In this document: piece after piece, positions 37,311-45,722 of the stretch
Position numbering within the stretch: the first letter of the stretch is position 1
Layout of the letters: each line of letters starts with the position of its first letter
The notes under the pieces: model-generated
Told to the model about the DNA's origin: nothing
The model's database searches: none
What the model saw: only the letters and a program-made list of their open reading frames with translations
Assembly: GCF_027497235.1 (NCBI RefSeq)
Contig: NZ_CP114902.1
Location: 868,001-932,000, forward strand
Direction: 5' to 3'
DNA: 64,000 nt
Source: Micromonospora sp. WMMD1128
GTDB lineage: Bacteria > Actinomycetota > Actinomycetes > Mycobacteriales > Micromonosporaceae
Position numbers and translations under genes: made by a program

Positions 37311-38510
37311 ATGGCTTCGGTGATCGTCAGCGGCGCGCGGACCCCGATGGGCCGCCTGCTGGGCAACCTCAAGGATCTTCCGGCGACCAGGCTCGGCGGC
37401 ATCGCGATCAAGGCCGCGCTGGAGCGCGCCGGCGTGGCACCCGACCAGGTGCAGTACGTGATCATGGGCCAGGTGCTCCAGGCGGGCGCCGGGCAGATCC
37501 CGGCCCGGCAGGCCGCCGTCGACGCGGGCATCCCGATGTCCACCCCGGCGTTGACCATCAACAAGGTCTGCCTCTCCGGCCTGGACGCCATCGCGCTTGC
37601 CGACCAGCTCATCCGGGCCGGCGAGTTCGACATCGTGGTGGCGGGCGGCATGGAGTCCATGACCAACGCCCCGCATCTGCTGCTCGGGCAGCGTGCCGGC
37701 TACAAGTACGGCGACGTCACGATCAAGGACCACATGGCCCTCGACGGGCTCACCGACGTCTGGGACTGCTGCTCGATGGGCGAGTCCACCGAGCGCCACG
37801 GCGCGAGGCACGGCATCACCCGCGAGGAGCAGGACGCCTTCGCCGCGGCCAGCCACCAGCGCGCCGCCGCCGCCCAGAAGAACGGCCACTTCGCCGAGGA
37901 GATCACCCCGGTGATCATTCCGCAGCGCAAGGGCGACCCGCTGGTGATCGACGAGGACGAGGGCATCCGGCCGGACACCACGGTCGAGTCGCTGGGCCGA
38001 CTGCGCCCCGCCTTCAGCAAGGACGGGACGATCACCGCGGGCAGCGCCTCGCCGATCTCCGACGGCGCCGCCGCGGTGGTCGTGATGAGCAAGGCCAAGG
38101 CGACCGAGCTGGGGCTCACCTGGTTGGCCGAGGTCGGCGCGCACGGCAACGTGGCCGGGCCGGACAACTCCCTGCACTCGCAGCCGTCCAACGCGATCAA
38201 CCACGCCCTGAAGAAGGGCGGCCTGGGCCTCGACGACCTCGACCTCATCGAGATCAACGAGGCGTTCGCGGCGGTCGGCATCCAGTCCACCCGTGACCTC
38301 GGGATCAGCGCCGACAAGGTCAACGTCAACGGCGGGGCCATCGCGCTCGGCCACCCGATCGGCATGTCCGGCGCCCGGCTGGTGCTCACGCTGGCGCTGG
38401 AGCTGAAGCGGCGGGGCGGCGGCACCGGCGCGGCTGCGCTCTGCGGCGGTGGCGGCCAGGGCGACGCGCTGATCATCCACGTGCCGACGGGCGGCGAGTC
38501 CCACGCGTGA
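37311..38510 (+). CDS. Acetyl-CoA C-acetyltransferase (thiolase)
   Basis: 399 residues. It condenses two acetyl-CoA to acetoacetyl-CoA, the entry to the ethylmalonyl-CoA pathway (or the reverse in degradation). The nucleophile Cys87 sits in [11 protein letters not shown], the catalytic His in [16 protein letters not shown], and the second Cys in [15 protein letters not shown]. The GGAGG ribosome site fits ATG 37311. Its stop overlaps the meaB start by four bases, so the pair is an operon under motif D. Symbols used elsewhere include atoB, phaA and thlA. Confidence 0.95.
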   Translation: MASVIVSGARTPMGRLLGNLKDLPATRLGGIAIKAALERAGVAPDQVQYVIMGQVLQAGAGQIPARQAAVDAGIPMSTPALTINKVCLSGLDAIALADQLIRAGEFDIVVAGGMESMTNAPHLLLGQRAGYKYGDVTIKDHMALDGLTDVWDCCSMGESTERHGARHGITREEQDAFAAASHQRAAAAQKNGHFAEEITPVIIPQRKGDPLVIDEDEGIRPDTTVESLGRLRPAFSKDGTITAGSASPISDGAAAVVVMSKAKATELGLTWLAEVGAHGNVAGPDNSLHSQPSNAINHALKKGGLGLDDLDLIEINEAFAAVGIQSTRDLGISADKVNVNGGAIALGHPIGMSGARLVLTLALELKRRGGGTGAAALCGGGGQGDALIIHVPTGGESHA

Positions 38511-39499
38511 GTGACGTGAACATCGCGGCCACCGGCCCGGTGCGCCGCAGCCGGGACGTACCCCTGCTGGTCGAACGGGCCCGCGCGGGCGACCCCCGCG
38601 CGGTGGCCCGGCTGATCACCCTGGTCGAGTCCGGCGACGAGACGCTGCCCCAGGTCGCGGCGGCGCTGGCACCCTATTCCGGGCACGCCCAGGTGGTCGG
38701 CCTGACCGGTTCGCCGGGCGTGGGCAAGTCGACCACCACGAACGAGCTGGTACGCGCGCTGCGCGCCCGCGGCCACCGGGTCGGTGTGCTGGCCATCGAC
38801 CCGTCCAGCCCGTTCACCGGCGGCGCGATCCTCGGCGACCGGGTCCGGATGCAGGACCACGCCACCGACCCCGGCGTCTACATCCGCTCCATGTCCAGCC
38901 GGGGCCACCTCGGCGGGCTCTCCGCCGCCACCCCCCAGGCGGTACGCGTGCTGGAGGGCGCCGGCTGCGACGTGGTCCTCGTCGAGACCGTCGGGGTCGG
39001 GCAGGCCGAGGTGGAGGTGGCCTCGCTCGCGGACACCACGCTTGTGCTGCTCGCCCCCGGCATGGGTGACGCGATCCAGGCGGTCAAGGCCGGCATCCTG
39101 GAGATCGCCGACGTCTTCGTGGTCAACAAGGCCGACCGGGACGGCGTGGACGCCACCGTCCGCGACATCCAGGGCATGATCGCGCTCGGCGAACGCGGGC
39201 CGGGTGAGTGGCGCCCGCAGGTGGTGCGCGCGATCGCCGCCCGCGCCGAGGGCATCGACGACATCGCCGCCGCGATCGACAAGCACCGCGGCTGGCTGGA
39301 GCAGCACGACGAGCTGCGCCGCCGCCGGGAGGCGCGGGCCGCCGCCGAGATCGAGGCCATCGCGCTGGGCGCGCTGCGCGCCCGGATCGGCTCACTGCGC
39401 GACGGTACGCAGCTCCCGACGCTCGCCGCCAAGGTGGCCGAGGGCGCCCTCGACCCGTACGCGGCGGCGGACGAGTTGTTGGCCCAACTCGGCACCTGA
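38507..39499 (+). CDS. meaB: Methylmalonyl-CoA mutase-associated GTPase MeaB
   Basis: 330 residues, G3E-family GTPase that protects and reloads cobalamin-dependent acyl-CoA mutases. Motifs: P-loop [16 protein letters not shown] (about 64-79), [15 protein letters not shown] (switch I), [11 protein letters not shown] (switch II/III), and NKADRDG as the base-recognition NKxD. The C-terminal dimer arm is intact. The GTG start overlaps the thiolase stop. No mutase is adjacent, but MeaA/Ecm and the IcmA-type subunit are nearby clients. Confidence 0.95.
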   Translation: MSDVNIAATGPVRRSRDVPLLVERARAGDPRAVARLITLVESGDETLPQVAAALAPYSGHAQVVGLTGSPGVGKSTTTNELVRALRARGHRVGVLAIDPSSPFTGGAILGDRVRMQDHATDPGVYIRSMSSRGHLGGLSAATPQAVRVLEGAGCDVVLVETVGVGQAEVEVASLADTTLVLLAPGMGDAIQAVKAGILEIADVFVVNKADRDGVDATVRDIQGMIALGERGPGEWRPQVVRAIAARAEGIDDIAAAIDKHRGWLEQHDELRRRREARAAAEIEAIALGALRARIGSLRDGTQLPTLAAKVAEGALDPYAAADELLAQLGT

Positions 39500-39575
39500 C
39501 TCCATGATCGACGGTCGGGGGGTGGGGCTTGTACGCTCCCGGGGTCGGGTTGGGCGAGGGTGATGGGGAGCAGGC

Positions 39576-39989
39576 GTGGAGCACGAGGCTACGCAGGAGC
39601 TGTCGATGACGCCGGACGCGACGGCGGGCGGGACGACGCACGTCGCCGACGAGGTGGTGGAGAAGATCGCGGTGGCCGCCGCGAAGTCGGTCCCCGGCGT
39701 GGCCGAGTTGGGCGGTGACGTGGCCCGCTTCTTCAACGCCGTGTTCGACCGGGTCGGACTGGATCAGCTCGGCGACGCCCGGCGCGGCTGCTCGGCCCAC
39801 GTCACCAACGGCGCGGCCGTGGTCAACCTGGTCATCGTGATCGACAGCGGTCACCCGGTGCCGCAGGTCACCGACGCGGTGCGGACCGCGGTCACGTCAG
39901 CCGTCGAGGCGTACGGACTGCGCGTCGACGAGATCAACATCCGGGTGGACGACGTGGCGATCGGTGATCCCGGCGCATCCGTGCGCTGA
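39576..39989 (+). CDS. Asp23/Gls24 family protein
   Basis: 137 residues with the compact Asp23/Gls24 domain: HVADEVVEKIAVAAAKSVPGV, the central SAHVTNGAAVVNLVIVIDSG, and VEAYGLRVDEINIRVDDVAI. Family members are alkaline-shock or envelope-stress proteins that often sit at the membrane. GTG 39576 has GGGGAG nearby. No membrane helix of its own. It stands alone after meaB. Confidence 0.85.
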   Translation: MEHEATQELSMTPDATAGGTTHVADEVVEKIAVAAAKSVPGVAELGGDVARFFNAVFDRVGLDQLGDARRGCSAHVTNGAAVVNLVIVIDSGHPVPQVTDAVRTAVTSAVEAYGLRVDEINIRVDDVAIGDPGASVR

Positions 39990-40235
39990 GCGCGAGTGGG
40001 TGCACGTCGCCGGCAAACCTGATGGCCGGCCGGGATACCGCCACTTCGGCGTCATGCCGGGCGGGTGCTCGGCGGAAGCCATCACTTCGGCGAACTGGCG
40101 TCGCCGGTGGCGTTCCGATCGCGTGACTCGGGTACGTGCCGCACGGATGCCAGCCGGATCGGCCCGTCCACGCCCGCGCTTCGCGTCGGAGCCGGCCCCG
40201 GCTGTTGTGGACGCTCGCCGGTCCGCTCGGACCAC

Positions 40236-40261
40236 GTCGTTCGGGTGCACCTGATGTCGCT
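40236..40261 (+). repeat. 26-bp dispersed repeat, copy 1
   Basis: This contains GGGTGCACCTGATGTCGCT and matches 45586-45611 at 25 of 26 positions. Both copies are intergenic and in the same orientation. Confidence 0.8.
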
Positions 40262-40334
40262 CCGGCACCACAGATGCCCCCAACCCTCGCCCCCTTCCCC
40301 CCTCCGTGGGCCACGGGGGTGCAGTGCGAGCGGT

Positions 40335-40433
40335 GGGTGGAACGGTATGGACGTCAAACGGGCGCGGAGACGTCCATACCGTTCCACCCACCCGGCCGGA
40401 GCGCCACGAGTGGAACGGCATGGACGTCAAACG
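40335..40433. repeat. TGGACGTC hairpin plus third half-arm (copy 2)
   Basis: 21-base perfect arms (40335-40355 and 40369-40389) with a 13-base loop, then, 21 bases later, a third arm (40411-40433) that copies 40338-40360 with one change. It matches the layout at 8898-8988. The arm sequence differs from copy 1 (AACGGTAT against AGCGCTGT) but stays self-complementary. Confidence 0.85.
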
Positions 40434-40620
40434 CCCGGCCCGTCGCCGGCATCGGACCCGCCCCGCCCTGACGAGCCGGGATCCTGGCATACGCCCTGAC
40501 CCACCCGAGACACGCCGCCGCTCGACCGCCTGCGCGGGCCGGCGGGGAAGCGCGCCCGGCCCCGGCGTCGGCGGAGGACGTGACCTGTGCGCGCACGCCG
40601 GAGCGGACTGCCGGATCGGG

Positions 40621-41037
40621 TCAGGCGTTCGGCGGGCGGGTCAGCTCGACCTCGTCGCCCGGTAGCAGCTCCACGTCGCCCGTCGGGCCGTGGACCTCCA
40701 GGATCGGTACGCCCTCGTCGAGCTGCATCGTCCGGCGCTCGTTGCCGGTCGGCATCCGGGCGATGACCGAGCTGCCGGCCTCGAGCTCGACCTGCCGACG
40801 CTGAGGCGCCTCCCGCACCCGCGTGCCGAAGGGCCTGCTGGTGGTGACCAGCCCTTCCGACCGCAGCAACGAGATTGCCATGCGGACGGCGTCGCGACCG
40901 ATCTGGTGCTCCTGGCTGAGCCGCGTCTCGCTTCCGACGTTCGCTCCGGCCGCGAGTGCGCCCGACTCGATCTGCTCTCGGAGCAGGTCGGCGAGCTGCA
41001 CATAGACCGGCGTGTGCGACCGGGGATCGATAACCAT
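40621..41037 (-). CDS. GntR family transcriptional regulator (short effector domain)
   Basis: 138 residues. The N-terminal winged helix (PVYVQLADLLREQIESGALA, VGSETRLSQEHQIGRDAVRM, LVTTSRPFGTRV) is classic GntR. The C-terminal part (about 80-138) is too short for a full UTRA or FCD domain and is a small beta-rich segment, so ligand binding may be altered or absent. The likely operator is the TTGCTA palindrome upstream. Targets are unknown. Confidence 0.88.
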   Translation of the reverse strand: MVIDPRSHTPVYVQLADLLREQIESGALAAGANVGSETRLSQEHQIGRDAVRMAISLLRSEGLVTTSRPFGTRVREAPQRRQVELEAGSSVIARMPTGNERRTMQLDEGVPILEVHGPTGDVELLPGDEVELTRPPNA

Positions 41038-41113
41038 GCCGTAAGCCTTGTGCCTTCGTGGATGCGACCCAACAAGGCTTTATTGCTTTGATGGATTGTT
41101 GCTACGTTGCCCT

Positions 41114-41136
41114 CTTGCTATGGTCGCAGTAGCAAG
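41114..41136. promoter_or_regulatory. CTTGCTA inverted repeat upstream of GntR gene
   Basis: CTTGCTA (41114-41120) and TAGCAAG (41130-41136) form a 7-base dyad with a 9-base spacer in an unusually AT-rich stretch. It is a plausible GntR autoregulatory operator. Confidence 0.5.
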
Positions 41137-41309
41137 GCGTGCTCGGGCGGTCGCCGGTGAACGTGACCCGTTCGTGGGCGCTTGCGGCTGAGTTGCCCTG
41201 GTGCCGTGCTGCGGACTGACGCCGCGGTGGCAGGGCGGGCGGGTCCGTCCGTGCGGGGCGGACGGGTGGACCCGCCCTTCCAGTCCACTCCACGCGAGAG
41301 GTGGCAGTG

Positions 41310-41573
41310 ATGCGGGAACGGTTCGTCATCCATCTGCCCGTCGTCGCCGGTGACCTGGCCGGCGCGGTGCGCCTGGCCCGGGTGGTGGCCCGCTGGTCGG
41401 GGGTGCTCGCCTCGGCCGACCCGGGCGAGACCACCGTGTCGGCCGAGGACGAGCAGGGCGTACGCCATCGGGTGTTCTGTGATCGTCGGATGGTCGGCGG
41501 GCGGCGCTGCCGGCTCCGGGTCGACCACGACGGACCCTGCTCCCGGATTACCGGTCGGTACGCGTCTCCTTAG
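41310..41573 (+). CDS. Hypothetical Cys-containing small protein
   Basis: 87 residues from ATG 41310 (GTG 41307 and 41301 are in frame; GAGAGG lies upstream). The N-terminal half resembles a small alpha/beta domain (RFVIHLPVVAGDLAGAVRLA). The C-terminus CDRRMVGGRRCRLRVDHDGP ends with a third Cys, giving three spaced Cys and a His that could bind metal. I do not recognise a family. The stop codon overlaps regulon motif E of the next gene. Confidence 0.6.
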   Translation: MRERFVIHLPVVAGDLAGAVRLARVVARWSGVLASADPGETTVSAEDEQGVRHRVFCDRRMVGGRRCRLRVDHDGPCSRITGRYASP

Positions 41574-41600
41574 CGATCGTTCAGGATGGCGTTCTACACT
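41569..41600 (+). promoter_or_regulatory. Regulon motif site E and -10 box upstream of icmA
   Basis: CTTAGCGATCGTTCAG (41569-41584) matches 15 of 16 consensus positions and is the most symmetric site (CTnAnCGATCGnTnAG). TACACT (41595-41600) is a likely -10 box, so the motif sits between -35 and -10. The icmA start is 45 bases further on. Confidence 0.7.
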
Positions 41601-41645
41601 CGGTGTCCGGACCAGGACCGCAGGACCCGAGGAGGAGCTCCGCGC

Positions 41646-43334
41646 ATGGACGCTGACGAGATCGCCGCCGGTCGGGCCCGCTGGCAGGCCCGCTACGACG
41701 CCGCCCGCAAGCGCGACGCGGACTTCACCACGCTGTCCGGGCTGCCGGTCGACCCGGTTTACGGGCCGCCGGAGGGAACGGCGTACCCGGGGTTCGAGCG
41801 GATCGGCTGGCCGGGCGAGTTCCCGTACACCCGGGGGTTGCACCCGACCGGCTATCGCGGACGGGCCTGGACCATCCGGCAGTTCGCCGGCTTCGGCAAC
41901 GCCCGGCAGACCAACGAGCGCTACAAGATGATCCTCGGCGCCGGAGGCGGCGGGCTCTCCGTCGCCTTCGACATGCCGACGCTGATGGGCCGCGACTCGG
42001 ACGACCCGCAGTCGCTCGGTGAGGTCGGGCACTGCGGCGTGGCGGTCGACTCCGCCGCCGACATGGAGGTGCTCTTCGACGGCATCGACCTGGCCGGCGT
42101 CACCACCTCGATGACCATCTCCGGCCCGGCCGTGCCGGTCTTCTGCATGTACCTGGTGGCCGCCGAGCGGCAGGGCGCCGACCTGTCCACGCTCGACGGG
42201 ACGCTTCAGACGGACATCTTCAAGGAGTACATCGCGCAGAAGGAGTGGCTCTTCGACCCCGAGCCGCACCTGCGCCTGATCGGCGACCTGATGGAATACT
42301 GCGCCGCCGAGATCCCGCGTTACAAGCCGCTCTCGGTCTCCGGCTACCACATCCGCGAGGCCGGCTCGACCGCCGCGCAGGAGTTGGCGTACACGCTCGC
42401 CGACGGGTTCGGCTACGTCGAGCTGGGCCTGTCGCGCGGGCTCGACGTCAACGTCTTCGCCCCCGGGCTCAGCTTCTTCTTCGACTCCCACCTCGACTTC
42501 TTCGAGGAGATCGCCAAGTTCCGGGCGGCCCGCCGGATCTGGGCCCGTTGGCTGCGCGACGTCTACGGCGCCACCAGCGAGAAGGCGCAGTGGCTGCGGT
42601 TCCACACCCAGACCGCCGGGGTGTCGCTGACCGCCCAGCAGCCGGTCAACAACGTGGTACGCACCGCGGTCGAGGCCCTCGCGGCGGTGCTCGGCGGCAC
42701 CAACTCGCTGCACACCAACGCGCTCGACGAGACGCTCGCCCTGCCCACCGACGAGTCGGCCGAGATCGCCCTGCGGACCCAGCAGGTGCTGATGGAGGAG
42801 ACCGGGGTGACGAACGTGGCCGACCCGCTCGGCGGCGCCTGGTACGTCGAGGCGCTCACCGACCGGATCGAGGCCGAGGCGGAGGAGATCTTCGCCCGGA
42901 TCCGGCAGCTCGGCGGCGACGGCCCGCACCGGATCGGGCCGATGACCTCCGGCATCCTGCGTGGCATCGAGGACGGCTGGTTCACCGGGCACATCGCCGA
43001 GTCGGCGTTCGTCTACCAGCAGGCGCTGGAGAAGGGCGACAAGAAGATCGTCGGCGTGAACTGCCACACCGGCACGGTCGCCAAGGAGCTGGAGATCCTG
43101 CGCATCTCGCACGAGGTGGAGCTGGAGCAGCGCCGGGTGCTGGCCGAGCGGAAGTCGGGCCGTGACGACGCGGCGGTCACCGCCGCCGTACGCCGGATGG
43201 TGGAGGTCGGCCGGACCGGCGCGAACATGATCCCGGCGATGCTGGACGCGGTCCGCGCCGAGGCCACGCTCGGCGAGATCTGCGACGCGCTGCGCGCCGA
43301 GTGGGGCGTCTACCGCGAGCCCGCCCGCTTCTAG
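41646..43334 (+). CDS. icmA: Isobutyryl-CoA mutase-type large subunit (IcmA)
   Basis: 562 residues, only the substrate-binding (beta-alpha)8 domain; there is no B12-binding DxHxxG domain at the C-terminus, so a separate small subunit is needed. Selectivity residues point to isobutyryl-CoA rather than methylmalonyl-CoA: TIRQFAGFG has Phe where methylmalonyl-CoA mutase has Tyr, and EYIAQKEWLF has Gln where it has Arg. It is often misnamed methylmalonyl-CoA mutase. GAGGAGG gives the ATG at 41646. Motif E upstream links it to the acyl-CoA regulon. No icmB is seen in the window. Confidence 0.85.
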   Translation: MDADEIAAGRARWQARYDAARKRDADFTTLSGLPVDPVYGPPEGTAYPGFERIGWPGEFPYTRGLHPTGYRGRAWTIRQFAGFGNARQTNERYKMILGAGGGGLSVAFDMPTLMGRDSDDPQSLGEVGHCGVAVDSAADMEVLFDGIDLAGVTTSMTISGPAVPVFCMYLVAAERQGADLSTLDGTLQTDIFKEYIAQKEWLFDPEPHLRLIGDLMEYCAAEIPRYKPLSVSGYHIREAGSTAAQELAYTLADGFGYVELGLSRGLDVNVFAPGLSFFFDSHLDFFEEIAKFRAARRIWARWLRDVYGATSEKAQWLRFHTQTAGVSLTAQQPVNNVVRTAVEALAAVLGGTNSLHTNALDETLALPTDESAEIALRTQQVLMEETGVTNVADPLGGAWYVEALTDRIEAEAEEIFARIRQLGGDGPHRIGPMTSGILRGIEDGWFTGHIAESAFVYQQALEKGDKKIVGVNCHTGTVAKELEILRISHEVELEQRRVLAERKSGRDDAAVTAAVRRMVEVGRTGANMIPAMLDAVRAEATLGEICDALRAEWGVYREPARF

Positions 43335-43394
43335 GTGGTTAGGCGGGGGCCCTTCTTAACACACGTGTGTTAAGAAGGGCCCCCGCCTTACACC
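43335..43394. repeat. GGGGCCCC-like palindromic element, copy R5
   Basis: Starts one base after the icmA stop. The palindrome is nearly perfect, centred on CACACGTGTG, with GGGGGCCCTTCTTAAC and its complement as arms. Probable icmA terminator. Confidence 0.9.
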
Positions 43395-43473
43395 TCTGAG
43401 CAGGGGTGAGAGTCGCAACGTCGACCTCGCGGGTGAACGGTCTTCGGTGCGACACGTGCGAGACTAGACAACC

Positions 43474-44391
43474 ATGAGCGACCCACGGATCACCTCGTCG
43501 ATCTTCACCCGCGGCGCGGTCGACCTCAGCGCGCTGCGCACCCCCGCACCGGCCGACACCCCTCCCGCCACACCGACACCGGGCGGTCCGCCCGCCGGGC
43601 TGCCGGGCAGCCCCGCCGGCTCGGCCGCCGTGCTCGACGTGACAGAGGCGAACATCCAGTCCGAGGTGCTCGAACGCTCGCTCAGCACACCGGTCGTGGT
43701 CTTCTTCGGCGCCGCCGGCTACCCGGAGAGCGACCAGTTCGCCCCGGTGCTGGAGCGGCTGGCCGCCGAGGGCGACGGGGCGTGGCTCCTGGCCCGGGTC
43801 GACGTGCAGCAGCAGCCCCGGCTCGCGCAGATGTTCCAGCTCCAGACGCTGCCGACGACCTACGCCATCGTCGGCGGGCGGCCGGTCGACGCCTTCCCGG
43901 GCGTGGTGCCCGAACCGCAGCTGCGGCAGTGGATCCAGGCCGTGCTCAAGGCCGCCGGCGTCACGGTCGCCGAGCCGGAGGACCCGCGACTCGACGCCGC
44001 CGACGACGCGTTGATGAGCGGTGACCTCGACGCCGCCGAGGCGGCGTACCGGAAGATCCTCGCCGAGTCACCGGCGGACGCGGCGGCGGAAGCCGGCCTT
44101 GCCCAGGTCGGGCTGGCCCGGCGGGTGGCCGGCGCCGACCCCCAGGGTGCGCTCGACGCCGCGGCGGCCGACCCCGACGACGTGGACGCGCAACTGCTGG
44201 CCGCCGACATCGAGGTGCTCAGCGGCCTGGCCGAGCAGGCATACAAGCGACTTGTCGCCACCGTCCGCCGGACCGCCGGCGAGGAGCGGGACCGGGTACG
44301 CCAGCACCTGATCGGCCTGTTCACCATCGCCGGCCCGGACGACCCCGCTGTGGCCTCCGCCCGACGAGCCCTGGCCAGCGCCTTGTTCTGA
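43474..44391 (+). CDS. YbbN-like co-chaperone (thioredoxin fold plus tetratricopeptide repeats)
   Basis: 305 residues. A Pro/Gly-rich N-terminus (about 20-50) precedes a thioredoxin fold (about 55-165) that has no CxxC: the active site reads FFGAAGYPESDQFAPVL. This is followed by helical repeats (about 175-300; LMSGDLDAAEAAYRKILAES). This layout matches E. coli YbbN/CnoX-type proteins, which act as holdase and redox co-chaperones, although here the redox Cys pair is missing. The promoter is near GAGACT or TAGACA, just upstream. Confidence 0.87.
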   Translation: MSDPRITSSIFTRGAVDLSALRTPAPADTPPATPTPGGPPAGLPGSPAGSAAVLDVTEANIQSEVLERSLSTPVVVFFGAAGYPESDQFAPVLERLAAEGDGAWLLARVDVQQQPRLAQMFQLQTLPTTYAIVGGRPVDAFPGVVPEPQLRQWIQAVLKAAGVTVAEPEDPRLDAADDALMSGDLDAAEAAYRKILAESPADAAAEAGLAQVGLARRVAGADPQGALDAAAADPDDVDAQLLAADIEVLSGLAEQAYKRLVATVRRTAGEERDRVRQHLIGLFTIAGPDDPAVASARRALASALF

Positions 44392-44459
44392 ACCCGACGT
44401 ACGCCCGCGCGGGCCGGCGCGCCGCCGGCCCGCCCGACCACCGAGGACGGGAGCCCATG

Positions 44460-45575
44460 ATGCGCCGGATCGCCGTCCTCGACGCGCCGACGAACCTCGG
44501 GCTGCGCCCGCCCACGGCCAGCTCCGTCCCCGGCTGCGGCAAGGCGCCCGGCGCGCTGCGCGACCACGGGCTGCTCGCCCGGCTGCGCGCCCGCGACGCC
44601 GGCTGTCTCACCCCGCCCCGGTACGATCCGGGCGACTGGCGCCCGGGCGACGGCGTCTGCCACGCGCCGGAGATCTCCGCGTACTCGGCGGCGCTCGCCG
44701 ACCGGATCGGCGCGATCATCGACCGCGGTGAGTTCCCGCTGGTGCTCGGCGGGGACTGTTCGGTGCTGCTCGGCTCGGCGCTCGCCATGCACCGCCTCGG
44801 CGAGGCGGTCGGTGGGCGGATCGGGTTGGTCTTCGTCGACGGCCACTCCGACTTTCGGCACCCCGGCAACGCCTCGTACGTCGGCGCGGCGGCGGGGGAG
44901 GACCTGGCCCTGGTCACCGGGCGGGGCCAGTCCGACCTGGCCGCCATCGAGGGGCGACGACCCTACTTCCGGGACATCGACGTGGTGGTGCTCGGCATCC
45001 GCGCGCAGGACGAATACCGCCTCGACCTCCAGGCCGCCGGCATCACCACCCGGCCGGTGCCGGCGCTGCGTGCCGAGGGCGCGGCCCGGACCGCCCAGTG
45101 GGCGCACGAGCAGCTCGTCGACTGCGCCGGCTACTGGGTGCACATCGACGTCGACGTGCTCGACCCGGCGGTGATGCCCGCCGTCGACGCGCCCGACCCG
45201 GGCGGCATCGCCTTCGCCGAGCTGGAGATCCTGCTCGCCGGGCTGGTCGACACCCCGCACTGCCTCGGCGTCGAGTTGACCGTCTTCGACCCCGACTACG
45301 ACCCGGAGGGGGCGTACGCGGCGGAGATCGTGAACACGGTGGTGGCCGGGCTCGCCCCGGTGGCCGCCCCGGGCGCCGCGCCGCCCCGGCTGCTGCCGGC
45401 CGACCCGGTCGCCCCCACGGCCCCGACGCCCCGCACGGGCAACGGCCGCCGCGCGGAGCGTGGACCGGCGGCCGTGCCCGCGCCGGCCGTCGCGACGGAC
45501 CCGATCGGTCCGCCGGCGGCCCCGCCCGGGGAGGGCGACCCCACGCCGGCTCCGGCCGCCGACACCTCAGTCTGA
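44460..45575 (+). CDS. Arginase/agmatinase-fold protein
   Basis: 371 residues. The ureohydrolase fold runs to about residue 300. Metal motifs: LGGDCSVLLG (the usual His of GGDHS is Cys), VDGHSDFRHPGN (Asp and His ligands), and HIDVDVLDPA (Asp-x-Asp). The Cys substitution is common in distant family members and may change metal use. The last ~70 residues are a disordered Pro/Ala/Thr tail. Substrate unknown: arginine, agmatine, guanidine or formimino compounds. The RBS GGGAG favours ATG 44460 over ATG 44457. Confidence 0.85.
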   Translation: MRRIAVLDAPTNLGLRPPTASSVPGCGKAPGALRDHGLLARLRARDAGCLTPPRYDPGDWRPGDGVCHAPEISAYSAALADRIGAIIDRGEFPLVLGGDCSVLLGSALAMHRLGEAVGGRIGLVFVDGHSDFRHPGNASYVGAAAGEDLALVTGRGQSDLAAIEGRRPYFRDIDVVVLGIRAQDEYRLDLQAAGITTRPVPALRAEGAARTAQWAHEQLVDCAGYWVHIDVDVLDPAVMPAVDAPDPGGIAFAELEILLAGLVDTPHCLGVELTVFDPDYDPEGAYAAEIVNTVVAGLAPVAAPGAAPPRLLPADPVAPTAPTPRTGNGRRAERGPAAVPAPAVATDPIGPPAAPPGEGDPTPAPAADTSV

Positions 45576-45585
45576 GCGCGCCCGG

Positions 45586-45611
45586 GTCGTTTGGGTGCAC
45601 CTGATGTCGCT
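45586..45611 (+). repeat. 26-bp dispersed repeat, copy 2
   Basis: Matches 40236-40261 at 25 of 26 positions, in the same orientation. It is followed directly by the tandem units that copy the PBP gene's 3' end. Confidence 0.8.
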
Positions 45612-45722
45612 GTCAGCGGGCGAGGCTGCGTTCGTCCGGCGGGCGTTGCCGCGTTCGGTCGGCGGGCGAGGCTGCGTCGTCCGGCGGGCGTCGCCGTGTG
45701 CCCGGTCAGCGGGCGAGGCCGC
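45612..45722. repeat. Tandem copies of the PBP gene 3' end
   Basis: Two degenerate units of about 46 bases (GTCAGCGGGCGAGGCTGCG...) precede a third partial unit that is the real 3' end of the penicillin-binding protein gene. Each unit starts with GTCAGCGGGCGAGG or GTCGGCGGGCGAGG. The extra units look like slipped duplications of the gene's last codons past its stop. Confidence 0.65.

Larger units (their letters stand above)
39990..40620. other. 631-base intergenic region rich in repeats
   Basis: No convincing gene. The open frames lack ribosome sites and overlap the inverted repeats. It holds half of a 26-base repeat pair (40236-40261) and the second hairpin-plus-third-arm element (40335-40433). 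Confidence 0.7.
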
